The position numbers and the translations under genes are program-made. This document shows, piece by piece, positions 7,766 through 16,515 of a stretch of DNA of 25,514 nucleotides (position 1 is the first letter of the stretch; the number at the start of each line of letters is the position of its first letter). The DNA is from WLMZ01 sp031367435 (lineage in GTDB: Bacteria > Actinomycetota > Acidimicrobiia > Acidimicrobiales > Ilumatobacteraceae), in the NCBI GenBank assembly GCA_031367435.1, contig JANLPV010000173.1, positions 1 through 25,514 on the forward strand, written 5' to 3'. The notes below the pieces were generated by a model. The model saw only the letters and a program-made list of their open reading frames with translations. It did no database searches and had not been told where the DNA came from.

Positions 7766-8580
7766 CGTACGAACGCGACATTCTCGACGAGTTCGCAGAT
7801 CGCAAGAAGGCACCCTCGTATCGTCAGGTGGTGGCGCAGATGGGCATGGTCATCGAGGATCGTGCGAGCGGCTTCTGCGGCGACGTCGTGAAGATCACAT
7901 TCGAAGCGGTCACGCTCCGCGATCGCCACAGCCAACAACGTCACTTCCGTTGGAAGGAGGGCGGGTTCCTGCTCGATGGCAAGCCCGTCACCCTCACGCG
8001 GGCAACAGCCGCCGTGCCTCCAAAGTCAGCCGGAGCAAACGTGACAAACAGCGGATCGGTTGCGGCCGCCGATGCCGGCCGGGCACGAGTCGCTCGTGCG
8101 GCGCGCATTTGGGTGGAAGGCAAGCACGATGCAGAGTTGGTCGAGCATGTCTGGGGAGACGACCTGCGCGAGTTGGGCATCGTGGTCGAACCGTTGCATG
8201 GCATCGATGATCTCGCTAGCGCGGTGCGCAACTTCTCGCCGTCTGCGCAGCGTCGACTCGGCGTGTTGGTCGATCATCTCGTCGATGGCTCGAAGGAGTC
8301 GCGGATCGCCTCGACAGTGCACGATTCGAATGTGCTGATCACTGGTCACCCGTTCGTCGATGTCTGGGCGGGTATCAGACCGCAGGTGCTCGGCCTCAGC
8401 GAGTGGCCCGATGTGCCGCGTGGTCAACCGTGGAAGCAGGGCATGTGTGAGGCGTTGGGCACCGATCCGGCCACGTTCTGGCCGCGCCTTCGCAATCGAG
8501 TGTCCACCTATGCCGACCTGCGCCCCGAACTTGTCGGTGCCGTCGAGCGTCTCATCGACTTCGTGAGCGAGGGTGACTAA
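7762..8580 (+). CDS. DUF3097 family protein
   Basis: A 272-residue protein matching the actinobacterial DUF3097 family as I remember it. Characteristic stretches are RAARIWVEGKHDAELVEHVWGDDL, GIDDLASAV, LGVLVDHLVDGSKESRIA and VLITGHPFVDVW. The pattern of an early conserved Glu (VEGKHD) and a later DHL/DG motif after a hydrophobic strand resembles a Toprim-like metal-binding fold, as in primases and small nucleases; that is inference. The N-terminal 90 residues form a separate, mostly beta segment, joined by an Ala/Gly-rich linker. No function is established. It is coupled to the upstream gene through an ATGA overlap and is convergent with the DUF4349 gene. Confidence 0.8.
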   Translation: MTYERDILDEFADRKKAPSYRQVVAQMGMVIEDRASGFCGDVVKITFEAVTLRDRHSQQRHFRWKEGGFLLDGKPVTLTRATAAVPPKSAGANVTNSGSVAAADAGRARVARAARIWVEGKHDAELVEHVWGDDLRELGIVVEPLHGIDDLASAVRNFSPSAQRRLGVLVDHLVDGSKESRIASTVHDSNVLITGHPFVDVWAGIRPQVLGLSEWPDVPRGQPWKQGMCEALGTDPATFWPRLRNRVSTYADLRPELVGAVERLIDFVSEGD

Positions 8581-8581
8581 A

Positions 8582-8600
8582 GGCCCTCGACTCCGGGGCC
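8582..8600. terminator. Possible weak hairpin between convergent genes
   Basis: GGCCC (8582-8586) pairs with GGGCC (8596-8600) around a 9-nt loop just after the DUF3097 stop. The stem is short and has no T-run, so terminator function is uncertain. Confidence 0.25.
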
Positions 8601-8611
8601 AGTCGCGCCAA

Positions 8612-9634
8612 CTACGCGCTGGCCTCGGAGATCGTCGGCGAGCCCTTGTGGGTGGTGCTGTGCAGGTTGCGGCGACGAATGAACCAGCCGATCAGTCCGC
8701 CTATGGCACCGAGAACGAGGAACGGAATGGCGTACGCAAATGCCACGCCGACGCCGTGAGCGATCTTGGTGAAGCGGCTCCATCCGTCGTGCCAGGCGCC
8801 ACTCACGGTCTGGGGCTTGGCTGGCTTTGCTTTGCCATCAGCGATCGCGGTGTCGGAAATCGGCGTGAGAGTGGCTGTGAGCGTGGCCAATTGCACCCGG
8901 TCGCCGAGGTTGCGCTGCTGGGCGAGCAACTGTTCGAGCGTGGTCTCTCGGTTGGTGAGTTCACTCTCGATGGACGTCACCTCCTGCAGGCTCTTGGCAT
9001 CCTTCAGCAGTGCACGGATCCGCTCGACGCTTGCTTGAGCGGTAAGGATGCGCACGTTCACATCCGTGATCTGGGTGCTCACGTCTTCGGTCTGTTGCGT
9101 GCGGCTGACGATGGCACCAATGCCGTTGAGGCCTGAGATCATCCGCTCCAGGTCGGCTGGCGGGACTTTGATCGTGATGATGGCCGTGGCAGTCTTTGGG
9201 TCACCAACCTGAATGTCGGTGTTGTAAATGGCGCCGCCCTTACCTTCGACAATCGCGGGTATGCCAACCACGGCCTTGCGCACGTCGGGCACCTCCACCG
9301 TGACCGCAGCGGTGATCGCGAGTGCATCACCGAACGGGGCGACAGCGGGCAACGCAACGTCCGCCGCAGAACCCGACCCTGTGGCAACAGCTGCCGAGTT
9401 CAATCCTTGCGGTGCGGCGTCCACGAGCGACACATCTTTCGAGGGAGAAGCGCCACCTGGTAATGCGGGCGCGCTGCCCGCACTCAGTTGACCCTGTGCT
9501 GGATTGCCCGTTGGCGATTCGATAGCGGTGCTTGCCTTTTGGTCGTCAGCCGCGCAGGCTGACAGACCAAGGACAATGACGGATACGACGCCGGCGGCAA
9601 ACAGTCGGCAATGAGCAGTGCGGTGTGTTTCCAT
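8612..9634 (-). CDS. DUF4349 lipoprotein with C-terminal membrane anchor
   Basis: A 340-residue envelope protein. ATG 9634 gives a lipoprotein signal peptide (basic start, hydrophobic core, lipobox LSAC about residues 25-28); the frame open upstream of it lacks these features. After a low-complexity Ala/Gly/Ser-rich linker comes a DUF4349 domain: a beta-rich region (TVEVPDVRKAV...IITIKVPP), then a long helical coiled coil (TQITDVNVRILTAQASVERIRALL...SIESELTNRETTLEQLLAQ). A C-terminal transmembrane helix (FAYAIPFLVLGAIGGLIGWFI) is followed by an RRR stop-transfer sequence. The family role is not established. The gene has an ECF-like promoter (GGGAACC, 16 nt, CGTC) immediately upstream, which suggests a link to envelope stress. 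Confidence 0.85.
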   Translation of the reverse strand: METHRTAHCRLFAAGVVSVIVLGLSACAADDQKASTAIESPTGNPAQGQLSAGSAPALPGGASPSKDVSLVDAAPQGLNSAAVATGSGSAADVALPAVAPFGDALAITAAVTVEVPDVRKAVVGIPAIVEGKGGAIYNTDIQVGDPKTATAIITIKVPPADLERMISGLNGIGAIVSRTQQTEDVSTQITDVNVRILTAQASVERIRALLKDAKSLQEVTSIESELTNRETTLEQLLAQQRNLGDRVQLATLTATLTPISDTAIADGKAKPAKPQTVSGAWHDGWSRFTKIAHGVGVAFAYAIPFLVLGAIGGLIGWFIRRRNLHSTTHKGSPTISEASA

Positions 9635-9642
9635 GTGCGTCG

Positions 9643-9669
9643 GACGACGACACCGGCCACACGGTTCCC
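9643..9669 (-). promoter_or_regulatory. ECF-sigma-like promoter for the DUF4349 gene
   Basis: On the minus strand GGGAACC (9663-9669) is followed by a 16-nt spacer and CGTC (9643-9646), a good match to -35/-10 elements of many ECF sigma factors. CGTC ends 8 nt before ATG 9634, so the transcript would be almost leaderless. TCGGGAACC also occurs upstream of the ECF sigma gene at 23861. Confidence 0.45.
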
Positions 9670-9695
9670 GAATTATGCGATTTGTGTAACAAAGA

Positions 9696-10364
9696 CTATT
9701 CGGACGACGTTGGAACTGCCGGTGTGGAGGGGCTAGTGGCCGCGGCGACCGCAGCCTGACGCCGATGACGCACGACTTCGAACGCGATCGGAACAAGCGA
9801 CAGGGCCACGATGCCGACGCTGGCCAATTCGATGTTGTTCTTCACCCAATCGACGTCGCCCAGGAAGTGGCCGAGCGTCGTGAGACCGGCTCCCCAGAGC
9901 AGTCCGCCGATCACGTTGAACGTAAAGAAGGTGCGATAGCGCATCTTGCCAACGCCAGCGACGATTGGCGCAAACGTACGAACTATGGGCACGAAGCGAG
10001 CCAACACGATCGTCTTCGAACCGTGATGTTCAAGAAATGCGTGGGCACGCTCGACGTGTGCCGGCTTGAAGAACTTGCTTTCGGGACGATCGAACAGCGC
10101 TGGGCCGACCTTGCGGCCGAACAGGTAACCAACCTGATCGCCAGCGATGGCCGCAACAACCACGACTGTTGCCGTCACGAAAAGCGAATGGTGAAACTTG
10201 TTGTCCAGCGCCCCGCTCGCCGTGAAGAAGCCGGCGATGAACAACAGTGAATCGCCCGGCAGGAAGAAGCCGAAAAAGAGGCCCGACTCCGCGAAAACGA
10301 TCGCGGCGAGCAGTAACAATCCACCGTTTTGAATCCATGATTCGATATTGAAGAGGGCGAGCAC
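9696..10364 (-). CDS. DedA family membrane protein
   Basis: A 222-residue multi-pass inner-membrane protein of the DedA (SNARE-associated/VTT) family, members of which act in lipid-carrier recycling and membrane homeostasis. It shows the family signatures: an early ESGLFFGFFLPGDSLLF with the acidic Glu and PGD, then FGRKVGP, and the central ARFVPIVRTFAPIVAGVGKMRYRTF followed by a glycine-rich NVIGGLLWGAGLTTLGHFLGD. The last helix is followed by RHRRQAA and an Ala/Ser/Pro tail. GTG 10364 is chosen because it begins just before the amphipathic N-terminus (LALFNIESWIQ) and lies 7 nt after TAGGTT; the upstream in-frame extension would pass through the hppA terminator. The exact substrate is unknown. 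Confidence 0.88.
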   Translation of the reverse strand: MLALFNIESWIQNGGLLLLAAIVFAESGLFFGFFLPGDSLLFIAGFFTASGALDNKFHHSLFVTATVVVVAAIAGDQVGYLFGRKVGPALFDRPESKFFKPAHVERAHAFLEHHGSKTIVLARFVPIVRTFAPIVAGVGKMRYRTFFTFNVIGGLLWGAGLTTLGHFLGDVDWVKNNIELASVGIVALSLVPIAFEVVRHRRQAAVAAATSPSTPAVPTSSE

Positions 10365-10371
10365 GGTCGCC

Positions 10372-10377
10372 AACCTA
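10372..10377 (-). promoter_or_regulatory. Putative -10 element (TAGGTT) for dedA
   Basis: On the minus strand TAGGTT is followed by 7 nt and GTG 10364. It begins 6 nt after the T-run of the hppA terminator, so the -35 region would coincide with that terminator. Confidence 0.45.
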
Positions 10378-10383
10378 TCGGGG

Positions 10384-10423
10384 AAAAACAACGCTGCCCG
10401 GACACCTGGCCCGGGCAGCGTTG
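10384..10423 (-). terminator. Intrinsic terminator of hppA
   Basis: A perfect 13-bp GC-rich stem (10389-10401 with 10411-10423) closes a 9-nt loop. On the minus strand it is followed at once by TTTTT (10388-10384). It lies 39 bp beyond the hppA stop. This is the clearest terminator in the window. Confidence 0.9.
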
Positions 10424-10462
10424 GAAGTGCGAATGCGTGACACGAGCCCGAAGGCTGGCGCA

Positions 10463-12775
10463 CTAACTCTCGAGGGCGCCACCGATGGTGTTGCTCTGGC
10501 GTGCGCTGTAGGTGAGTGCGCCAATCAGTACCACGAGCGCCGCGGCGGCAATGGAGTAACGCGCGCCATCGTTGTGCTGCAGACCGATGATGGCTGGCAG
10601 AATCAGCAACGAAACGAGGTTCATCACCTTGATCAACGGGTTCAGCGCTGGGCCAGCTGTGTCCTTGAACGGATCGCCGACGGTGTCGCCGATCACGGCT
10701 GCCTTATGAGCATCGCTGCCCTTGCCGCCGTGATTGCCATCTTCGATGTACTTCTTGGCGTTGTCCCATGCGCCGCCGGAGTTCGACAGGTAGTTGGCCA
10801 TCAGCTGGCCAACGAGGATGACCGCGGCGAGGAACGCGCCGAGTGCGAAGAAGCTGATACCGAAGCCGACGATGACAGGAGTCAGCACTGCGAGTAGGGC
10901 GGGCGTAGCAAGTTCACGCAGCGATGCCTCGGTGCAGATGTCGATGACCGGGCCGTACTCGGGTTCCTTTTCGCCCCTCATGATCTTGCCGTCAGCGAAC
11001 TGCTTGCGTACCTCTTGCACCACGACGCCGGCCGTGCGGCCCACGGCGCGAATCGCCAAGGAACTGAACATGAACGGCACCGCACCGCCGATGAGCAAAC
11101 CAATGAACACCTTCGGGTCGGCGACGTTGATCGGGATGAGGTCGAACACGCCGCGCTGTGTCTTGAGCGCAGCGTCGATGACGTCCTTGCCGAGGGTTTC
11201 GTTGGCGGCGGTCTCAATGAAGCTGGCAAACAGGGCCACAGCTGCGATGACGGCCGAGCCGATGGCAAAGCCCTTTGTGACGGCCTTGGTGGTGTTGCCG
11301 ACGGCGTCGAGGCTGACCATGATTCGCTCGGCTTCACCGTGGAACTCGCCCGACATCTCAGCGATACCGGCGGCGTTGTCGCTGACCGGACCGAAGGTGT
11401 CTTCGGAAACGATGATGCCGGTGGTGGCCAACATGCCCATGCCGCAGAGCGCAACGAGGTAGAACGAGAACTGCAGGTTGCCATCACCGAGCACGAGTGC
11501 AGCGCCGAGCGCGATCGCAATCGCGATGATCGCGTACACCGAACTCTCCATACCGCTGGCGGTGCCGGCGAGCACGACGGTGGCAGGCCCAGTCTCTGCG
11601 CTCTGGGCGATTTCCTTGACGGGGCTGAAGTGCGTGGCCGTGTAGTACTCGGTGAGGCGACTGATCAGCTGAGCGAGCACCAGACCGATCGCCACGGCGC
11701 CGAAGCACTTCCAACCAGCATTGCTGTGATCGTTGCCCACATAGGTCAGGGCCACGATGAAGGTGCCGATCAGTGTGAGCGTGCCAGCGACCAGAAAGCC
11801 GCGGTTGATCGGCTTCAGAGCGTTGGTCTCGTCCTCTCGGGCCTTGACGAAGAAGATACCGACGATGGATGCAACCACGCCGATGGCGCGGGCAGCGAGC
11901 GGAAAGATGAGGCCGAGTGCGGGGTTGGCACCGATCGATTTGAAGGCTGCGACGCCCAAGATGATCGAGGCCACCAGGGTCACCTCGTAGCTCTCGAACA
12001 GGTCGGCTGCCATACCCGCGCAGTCGCCCACGTTGTCGCCTACGTTGTCGGCGATCGTTGCGGGGTTGCGTGGGTCGTCTTCGGGGATACCTGCTTCGAC
12101 CTTGCCAACGAGATCGGCGCCGACATCGGCTGCCTTGGTGAAGATGCCTCCGCCAACGCGCAAGAACAAGGCGAGCAATGACCCACCGAAACCGAAACCG
12201 ATGAGGATGACCGAGGCGCTGTTCTGGAACGCCATGATGATGCCGGTCGCGCCGAGCAGGCCGAGGCCGACTGTGAACATGCCTGCCACGCCGCCAGTGC
12301 GGAACGCAACATCGAGGGCCTTGGGCATGCTGTTCGTGAGCGCTGCGGCTGCGGTACGAACGTTGCCGCGAGTGGCCAAGGTCATGCCGATATAGCCGGT
12401 GAAGCCAGATGCGAAACATCCGAGGATGAAGGCAACCGTGCGCCACAATCCGGCCTGAACAAACGGAAGCGCTGTGCTGCCATCAGCACGGACGATGGCC
12501 TTCGACGTGACGAACACGATGATGGCTAACGGTACGAGGATGACAGCAATGGTTTTGAACTGGCGCTTCAGATACGCCAACGCACCCTCTTGGATCGCGA
12601 GGGCGATCTCTTGCATTTTGGGTGAGCCGGCATCGGCTGCCATGACGCTCTTCGCAAGGAAGAGGCCAACGGCGAGTGCGATGAGTGCTGCGGCAGCGGA
12701 GAGCAACAGCACTGCCCACTCGCCGCCCCTGAGTGCGAATTCCTGATAGCCGCCTTCGGCAAAGATTCCTGACAC
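10463..12775 (-). CDS. hppA: K+-independent H+-translocating pyrophosphatase
   Basis: A 770-residue membrane pyrophosphatase with about 16 membrane spans that hydrolyses PPi in the cytoplasm and pumps protons out. It contains the substrate-site motifs DVGADLVGKVE and DNVGDNVGDCAG, and the C-terminal DTVGDPFKDTAGPALNP. The subtype signature reads GNTTKAVTKG: Lys with Thr three residues later marks K+-independent enzymes, whereas K+-dependent ones have Ala at the Lys position. GTG 12775 is chosen because it gives a short N-terminus ahead of the first helix (GGYQEF...EWAVLLLSAAAAL), with AAGG about 10 nt upstream. The open frame continues over sdhC on the opposite strand, and the first 190 residues of that extension are not protein-like. 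The gene is divergent from sdhC. Confidence 0.95.
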   Translation of the reverse strand: MSGIFAEGGYQEFALRGGEWAVLLLSAAAALIALAVGLFLAKSVMAADAGSPKMQEIALAIQEGALAYLKRQFKTIAVILVPLAIIVFVTSKAIVRADGSTALPFVQAGLWRTVAFILGCFASGFTGYIGMTLATRGNVRTAAAALTNSMPKALDVAFRTGGVAGMFTVGLGLLGATGIIMAFQNSASVILIGFGFGGSLLALFLRVGGGIFTKAADVGADLVGKVEAGIPEDDPRNPATIADNVGDNVGDCAGMAADLFESYEVTLVASIILGVAAFKSIGANPALGLIFPLAARAIGVVASIVGIFFVKAREDETNALKPINRGFLVAGTLTLIGTFIVALTYVGNDHSNAGWKCFGAVAIGLVLAQLISRLTEYYTATHFSPVKEIAQSAETGPATVVLAGTASGMESSVYAIIAIAIALGAALVLGDGNLQFSFYLVALCGMGMLATTGIIVSEDTFGPVSDNAAGIAEMSGEFHGEAERIMVSLDAVGNTTKAVTKGFAIGSAVIAAVALFASFIETAANETLGKDVIDAALKTQRGVFDLIPINVADPKVFIGLLIGGAVPFMFSSLAIRAVGRTAGVVVQEVRKQFADGKIMRGEKEPEYGPVIDICTEASLRELATPALLAVLTPVIVGFGISFFALGAFLAAVILVGQLMANYLSNSGGAWDNAKKYIEDGNHGGKGSDAHKAAVIGDTVGDPFKDTAGPALNPLIKVMNLVSLLILPAIIGLQHNDGARYSIAAAALVVLIGALTYSARQSNTIGGALES

Positions 12776-12930
12776 GGGTGAGCCTTGTCTGTATGTGGGG
12801 GCGCGCACAACATTGCACGTGCCGTTGATGGAGACGGCAAGAGTGTAGGGAATAAACGGTGTGACCGACGAAACAAGCGTCTGAATCAGCAAAACTGAAA
12901 CGCCAAAGCGGGCCTGCGGATTTCCCATAT

Positions 12931-12952
12931 ACCGTATGAACACGACTACGGT
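12931..12952. promoter_or_regulatory. Inverted repeat in the hppA/sdhC divergent region
   Basis: ACCGTA (12931-12936) and TACGGT (12947-12952) form a 6-bp inverted repeat with half-sites 16 bp apart, about one and a half helical turns. It lies in the 234-bp divergent spacer, about 57 bp from sdhC and 155 bp from hppA. This could be an operator, but the arms are short. I see no convincing -10 for sdhC elsewhere in the spacer; TACACT on the minus strand (12842-12847) is a possible -10 for hppA. Confidence 0.3.
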
Positions 12953-13009
12953 CATGTCTGCCTCAATTGTGGCAGCGGACAATCGATCCACGAAAGGCCG
13001 TCCCCACTG

Positions 13010-13783
13010 ATGGCACAGACAATGAACACTCGGCGGGGTCCGGTCACCGGCACCGCTCAGCGCCAGAAGAAGCGAAAGCCTTTTCTGCTCGATGTGTATT
13101 CCACCGCCGTTGGGAAGAAGTACGTGATGGCGATCACGGGCATCGTCCTCATCGGGTTTGTGATCACCCACATGATCGGCAACCTGAAGATGTACCTGGG
13201 CCAGCAGGACTTCAATCATTACGCGGAGTTCCTGCGTGAGCTGCTCGTGCCGATCCTGCCGCGCACGGTTTTCTTGTGGCTGTTCCGCAGCATGCTGCTC
13301 GGCGCAGTGCTCTTGCACGTGCACGCCGCCTATGGCCTCACGCAACTGAACCGCAATGCCCGCTCAGTGAAGTATCAGTCGCCGCGTGACTATCAGGTCG
13401 CCACCTTTGCCAGTCGCACCATGCGTTGGACCGGCATCATCGTGTTCCTCTTTGTTTTCTGGCATCTCGCCGATCTCACGTGGGGCACCGTGAACGCGCT
13501 CGGCACCACTGCTGCCGATGGCAAGTTCGTACGCGGCGACGCCTACGGCAACGTTGTGCGCAGCTTCGAACGTCCGCCGGTTGCGCTGCTCTACATCGTG
13601 GCCAATATCGCACTGGGAACGCACTTGTTCCATGGCATCTGGAGCCTGTTCCAGAGCATGGGCTGGAGTAACCCCCGCTTCAACAAGTGGCGGCGGTGGC
13701 TCGCCACGGGCATCGCCACCGTTGTTGTCGTTGGCAACGTTTCGTTCCCCATCGCCGTGCTTGCCGGCATTGTCGGTCAGTGA
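13010..13783 (+). CDS. sdhC: Succinate dehydrogenase cytochrome b subunit (b558 type)
   Basis: A 257-residue, five-helix membrane anchor of succinate dehydrogenase/fumarate reductase that binds haem and quinone. After a basic N-terminus come VMAITGIVLIGFVITHMIGNLKMY, LLGAVLLHVHAAYGLT, GIIVFLFVFWHLADLT, IVANIALGTHLFHGIWSLFQ and the final IATVVVVGNVSFPIAVLAG. Histidines in ITHMIGN, LHVHAAY, FWHLAD and HLFHGIW are the candidate axial haem ligands. As in other one-anchor enzymes there is no sdhD. ATG 13010 is taken as the start; ATG 13022 is also possible. It leads sdhCAB. Confidence 0.93.
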   Translation: MAQTMNTRRGPVTGTAQRQKKRKPFLLDVYSTAVGKKYVMAITGIVLIGFVITHMIGNLKMYLGQQDFNHYAEFLRELLVPILPRTVFLWLFRSMLLGAVLLHVHAAYGLTQLNRNARSVKYQSPRDYQVATFASRTMRWTGIIVFLFVFWHLADLTWGTVNALGTTAADGKFVRGDAYGNVVRSFERPPVALLYIVANIALGTHLFHGIWSLFQSMGWSNPRFNKWRRWLATGIATVVVVGNVSFPIAVLAGIVGQ

Positions 13784-13789
13784 GGACCC

Positions 13790-15724
13790 ATGAATACAGC
13801 AACTGATCCACGGCTTGCAGCGAAGATCCCAGCGGGTGCCATCGCCGACAAGTGGAATAACTACAAAGACGACATGAAGTTGGTGAATCCCAACAACAAG
13901 CGCAAGTTCAAGGTGATCGTGATCGGCACCGGCCTTGCTGGGGCGTCGGCTGCTGCCACGCTTGCCGAGTTGGGGTATCAGGTCGATGCGTTCACGTTCC
14001 ACGACTCGCCACGTCGTGCGCACTCGATCGCGGCCCAGGGCGGCATCAATGCGGCCAAGAACTACCGCGGTGACGGCGACAGCGTTCATCGCCTGTTTTA
14101 CGACACCATCAAGGGTGGCGACTTCCGCTCCCGCGAAGGCAACGTGCATCGCCTCGCCGAGGTCAGTGTCGACATCATCGACCAGATGGTGGCTCAAGGC
14201 GTGCCGTTTGCTCGAGAATACGGCGGCCTGCTCGACAACCGCAGCTTCGGCGGTTCGCAGGTGAGTCGCACGTTCTATGCCCGCGGTCAGACCGGCCAGC
14301 AGCTGCTGCTCGGCGCGTATCAGCAGTTGGCCCGCCAGATCGGCCTCGGAGGCGTGAACCTCTACAACCGCACCGAACTCGTCGACACGGTCGTCATCGA
14401 CGGGCGTTGCGCAGGCATCGTCGTACGCGATCTGCTCACCGGCGAACTCCAGTCACACGCGGCACACGCAGTCGTGTTGGCCACAGGCGGATACGGCAAC
14501 GTGTTCTTCCTCAGCACCAACGCAATGCAGTGCAACGTGACGGCGGCGTGGCGTGCTCATCGCAAGGGCGCGATGTTTGCGAATCCGTGTTACACACAGA
14601 TTCACCCAACATGCATACCGCAGAGCGACCCCACGCAGTCAAAGCTCACGCTGATGAGCGAGTCGTTGCGTAACGACGGTCGTGTCTGGGTGCCGCTCAA
14701 TCCCGGCGACTCCCGTCCAGCGGCACAGATTCCCGAGAACGAGCGCGATTACGTACTCGAGCGGCTCTATCCGAGTTACGGCAACTTGGCACCACGAGAT
14801 ATCGCCTCGCGTGCGGCCAAGCGCGCCGTTGATTCCGGTCGCGGTGTCGGCCCCTTGAAGAACGGCGTCAACCTCGATTTCGCTGCGGCGATTGCTCGCC
14901 TTGGTAAAGACGTCGTACAGGAGCGTTACGGCAACCTGTTCGAGATGTACGAACGCATCTCGGGCGAAAATCCCTACGACACGCCCATGCGTATCTATCC
15001 GGCGAGCCATTACACAATGGGTGGCTTGTGGGTTGATTACGAACTGCAGACCACTGTGCCTGGGTTGTACGCCGCCGGTGAGGCGAACTTCAGCGACCAC
15101 GGTGCCAACCGTCTCGGTGCTTCAGCGCTCATGCAGGGCCTTGCCGATGGCTATTTCGTGTTGCCGTACACCATTGGCAACGAGCTCGCACCCATGCTCA
15201 ACAAGGCGATGCCCGGCGTGGATCATCCTGCGTTCAAACAAGCCGAACAGGAAGCGGGCGAGCGGTACAAGCGTTACCTCTCGACGAACGGCAAGCGTTC
15301 ACCTGATTGGTTCCATCGCGAACTCGGCAAGATCATCTGGAACTACTGCGGCATGGAGCGCACCGAGGAAGGCCTGCGCCAGGCGCTCTCGGACCTGCCT
15401 CCTTTGTACGAAGAGTTCCAGAACGACCTTCGAGTCACCGGCGATGGCGAGAGCATGAATCAAACGCTCGAAAAGGCTGGCCGGGTCGACGATTTCTTCC
15501 AGCTCGGCATGGTCATGTGCCGTGACGCTCTCGAGCGGCGCGAAAGTTGTGGCGGCCATTTCCGGGCCGAGTTCCAAGATGAAGAAGGTGAGGCCAAGCG
15601 CGACGACGAAAACTTCGCGCACGTGGCCGCCTGGGAGTGGAACGGCGATCCAATGACGTCCATTCGCAACGTCGAACCACTCGAATTCGAAGCAATCCAC
15701 CTCGCAACACGGAGCTACAAGTGA
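13790..15724 (+). CDS. sdhA: Succinate dehydrogenase flavoprotein subunit
   Basis: A 644-residue catalytic subunit that oxidises succinate to fumarate using covalent FAD. The dinucleotide-binding GTGLAG is at 46-51. H78 in RAHSIAAQGGINAA is the expected histidyl-FAD attachment site. Substrate-site segments include HPTCIP and, later, RIYPASHYTMGGLWVDYE and AAGEANFSDHGANRLGASALMQGL. A Shine-Dalgarno GAGGA overlaps the sdhC stop, 4 nt before ATG, so the two genes are closely coupled. The length and the roughly 40-residue N-terminal extension are typical of the actinobacterial b558-linked type. Fumarate reductase activity cannot be excluded from sequence. Confidence 0.96.
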   Translation: MNTATDPRLAAKIPAGAIADKWNNYKDDMKLVNPNNKRKFKVIVIGTGLAGASAAATLAELGYQVDAFTFHDSPRRAHSIAAQGGINAAKNYRGDGDSVHRLFYDTIKGGDFRSREGNVHRLAEVSVDIIDQMVAQGVPFAREYGGLLDNRSFGGSQVSRTFYARGQTGQQLLLGAYQQLARQIGLGGVNLYNRTELVDTVVIDGRCAGIVVRDLLTGELQSHAAHAVVLATGGYGNVFFLSTNAMQCNVTAAWRAHRKGAMFANPCYTQIHPTCIPQSDPTQSKLTLMSESLRNDGRVWVPLNPGDSRPAAQIPENERDYVLERLYPSYGNLAPRDIASRAAKRAVDSGRGVGPLKNGVNLDFAAAIARLGKDVVQERYGNLFEMYERISGENPYDTPMRIYPASHYTMGGLWVDYELQTTVPGLYAAGEANFSDHGANRLGASALMQGLADGYFVLPYTIGNELAPMLNKAMPGVDHPAFKQAEQEAGERYKRYLSTNGKRSPDWFHRELGKIIWNYCGMERTEEGLRQALSDLPPLYEEFQNDLRVTGDGESMNQTLEKAGRVDDFFQLGMVMCRDALERRESCGGHFRAEFQDEEGEAKRDDENFAHVAAWEWNGDPMTSIRNVEPLEFEAIHLATRSYK

Positions 15725-16509
15725 CTGAATCACACGGTCAGCACCTCACCAACCTCACCCTCACGGTGTGGCGGCAGAGCGGTCCAAACGACGGTGGAGC
15801 GTTCGAGAGCTATCGCATCGACTCGATCAGCGATGAGGCATCATTCCTCGAGATGCTCGACGTCCTCAACGAAAAGCTCATCGATGAGGGTCGCGAGGCA
15901 ATCACGTTCGACCACGATTGCCGCGAAGGTATCTGCGGCACGTGTTCGTTGATGATCGACGGACAGGCCCATGGTCCCCAGCGCGGCACGGCGACATGCC
16001 AACTGCACATGCGTAAGTTCCAGAGCAACGCGACCATCGTGATCGAGCCATGGCGCGCAACGTCGTTCCCGATCATCAAGGATCTCATGGTCGATCGCGG
16101 CGCGTTCGATCGCATCATTGAGTCCGGTGGCTACATCACCGCCCAAACCGGCGGTGCCCCCGATGCCAACCTCATTCCCGTGCCCAAGCCAGTTGCCGAC
16201 GCAGCGATGGACGCCGCCGAGTGCATTGGCTGCGGTGCGTGCGTTGCGGCGTGTCCGAACGGTGCCGCGAACCTCTTCACGGCCGCCAAGGTCGCGCACC
16301 TCAATCTGCTGCCGCAGGGTCAAGCCGAGCGTCATGGCCGGGTTGAAGCAATGGTCGAAACGATGGATGAATATTTCGGCTCGTGCACCAATCATGGCGA
16401 GTGTGAAGCGGCGTGCCCGAAGGAAATCTCCATTGATGTCATCGCGCTGATGAACAAGGACTATCGCAAGGCCAAGTTCGCGAACCGCAAGGAACTCTCT
16501 CGCTCCTAA
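15721..16509 (+). CDS. sdhB: Succinate dehydrogenase iron-sulfur subunit
   Basis: A 262-residue electron-transfer subunit linking the flavoprotein to the membrane anchor. The N-terminal ferredoxin domain carries the [2Fe-2S] cysteines C67, C72, C75 and C93. The C-terminal domain has CIGCGACVAACP (C168, C171, C174, C178) and C222, C228 and C232 in SCTNHGECEAACPKE for the [4Fe-4S] and [3Fe-4S] clusters. GTG 15721 overlaps the sdhA stop (GTGA), so translation is coupled; the frame upstream of it only shadows sdhA. It is convergent with the GH2 gene with just 6 bp between the stops, so the two transcripts probably overlap at their 3' ends. Confidence 0.95.
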   Translation: MTESHGQHLTNLTLTVWRQSGPNDGGAFESYRIDSISDEASFLEMLDVLNEKLIDEGREAITFDHDCREGICGTCSLMIDGQAHGPQRGTATCQLHMRKFQSNATIVIEPWRATSFPIIKDLMVDRGAFDRIIESGGYITAQTGGAPDANLIPVPKPVADAAMDAAECIGCGACVAACPNGAANLFTAAKVAHLNLLPQGQAERHGRVEAMVETMDEYFGSCTNHGECEAACPKEISIDVIALMNKDYRKAKFANRKELSRS

Positions 16510-16515
16510 CGTCGA

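Noticed and set aside
11015..12181. 388-codon plus-strand frame inside hppA
   Set aside because: It is antisense to strongly conserved hppA sequence, has a composition rich in His, Asp and Arg typical of shadow frames, and matches no family.
12776..13345. 190-residue N-terminal extension of hppA in the open frame
   Set aside because: Most of it lies antisense to sdhC and does not resemble a membrane protein N-terminus; GTG 12775 gives the normal family length and has AAGG upstream.
13364..14197. 277-codon minus-strand frame across sdhC and sdhA
   Set aside because: It spans two genuine genes and their junction and has no family features.
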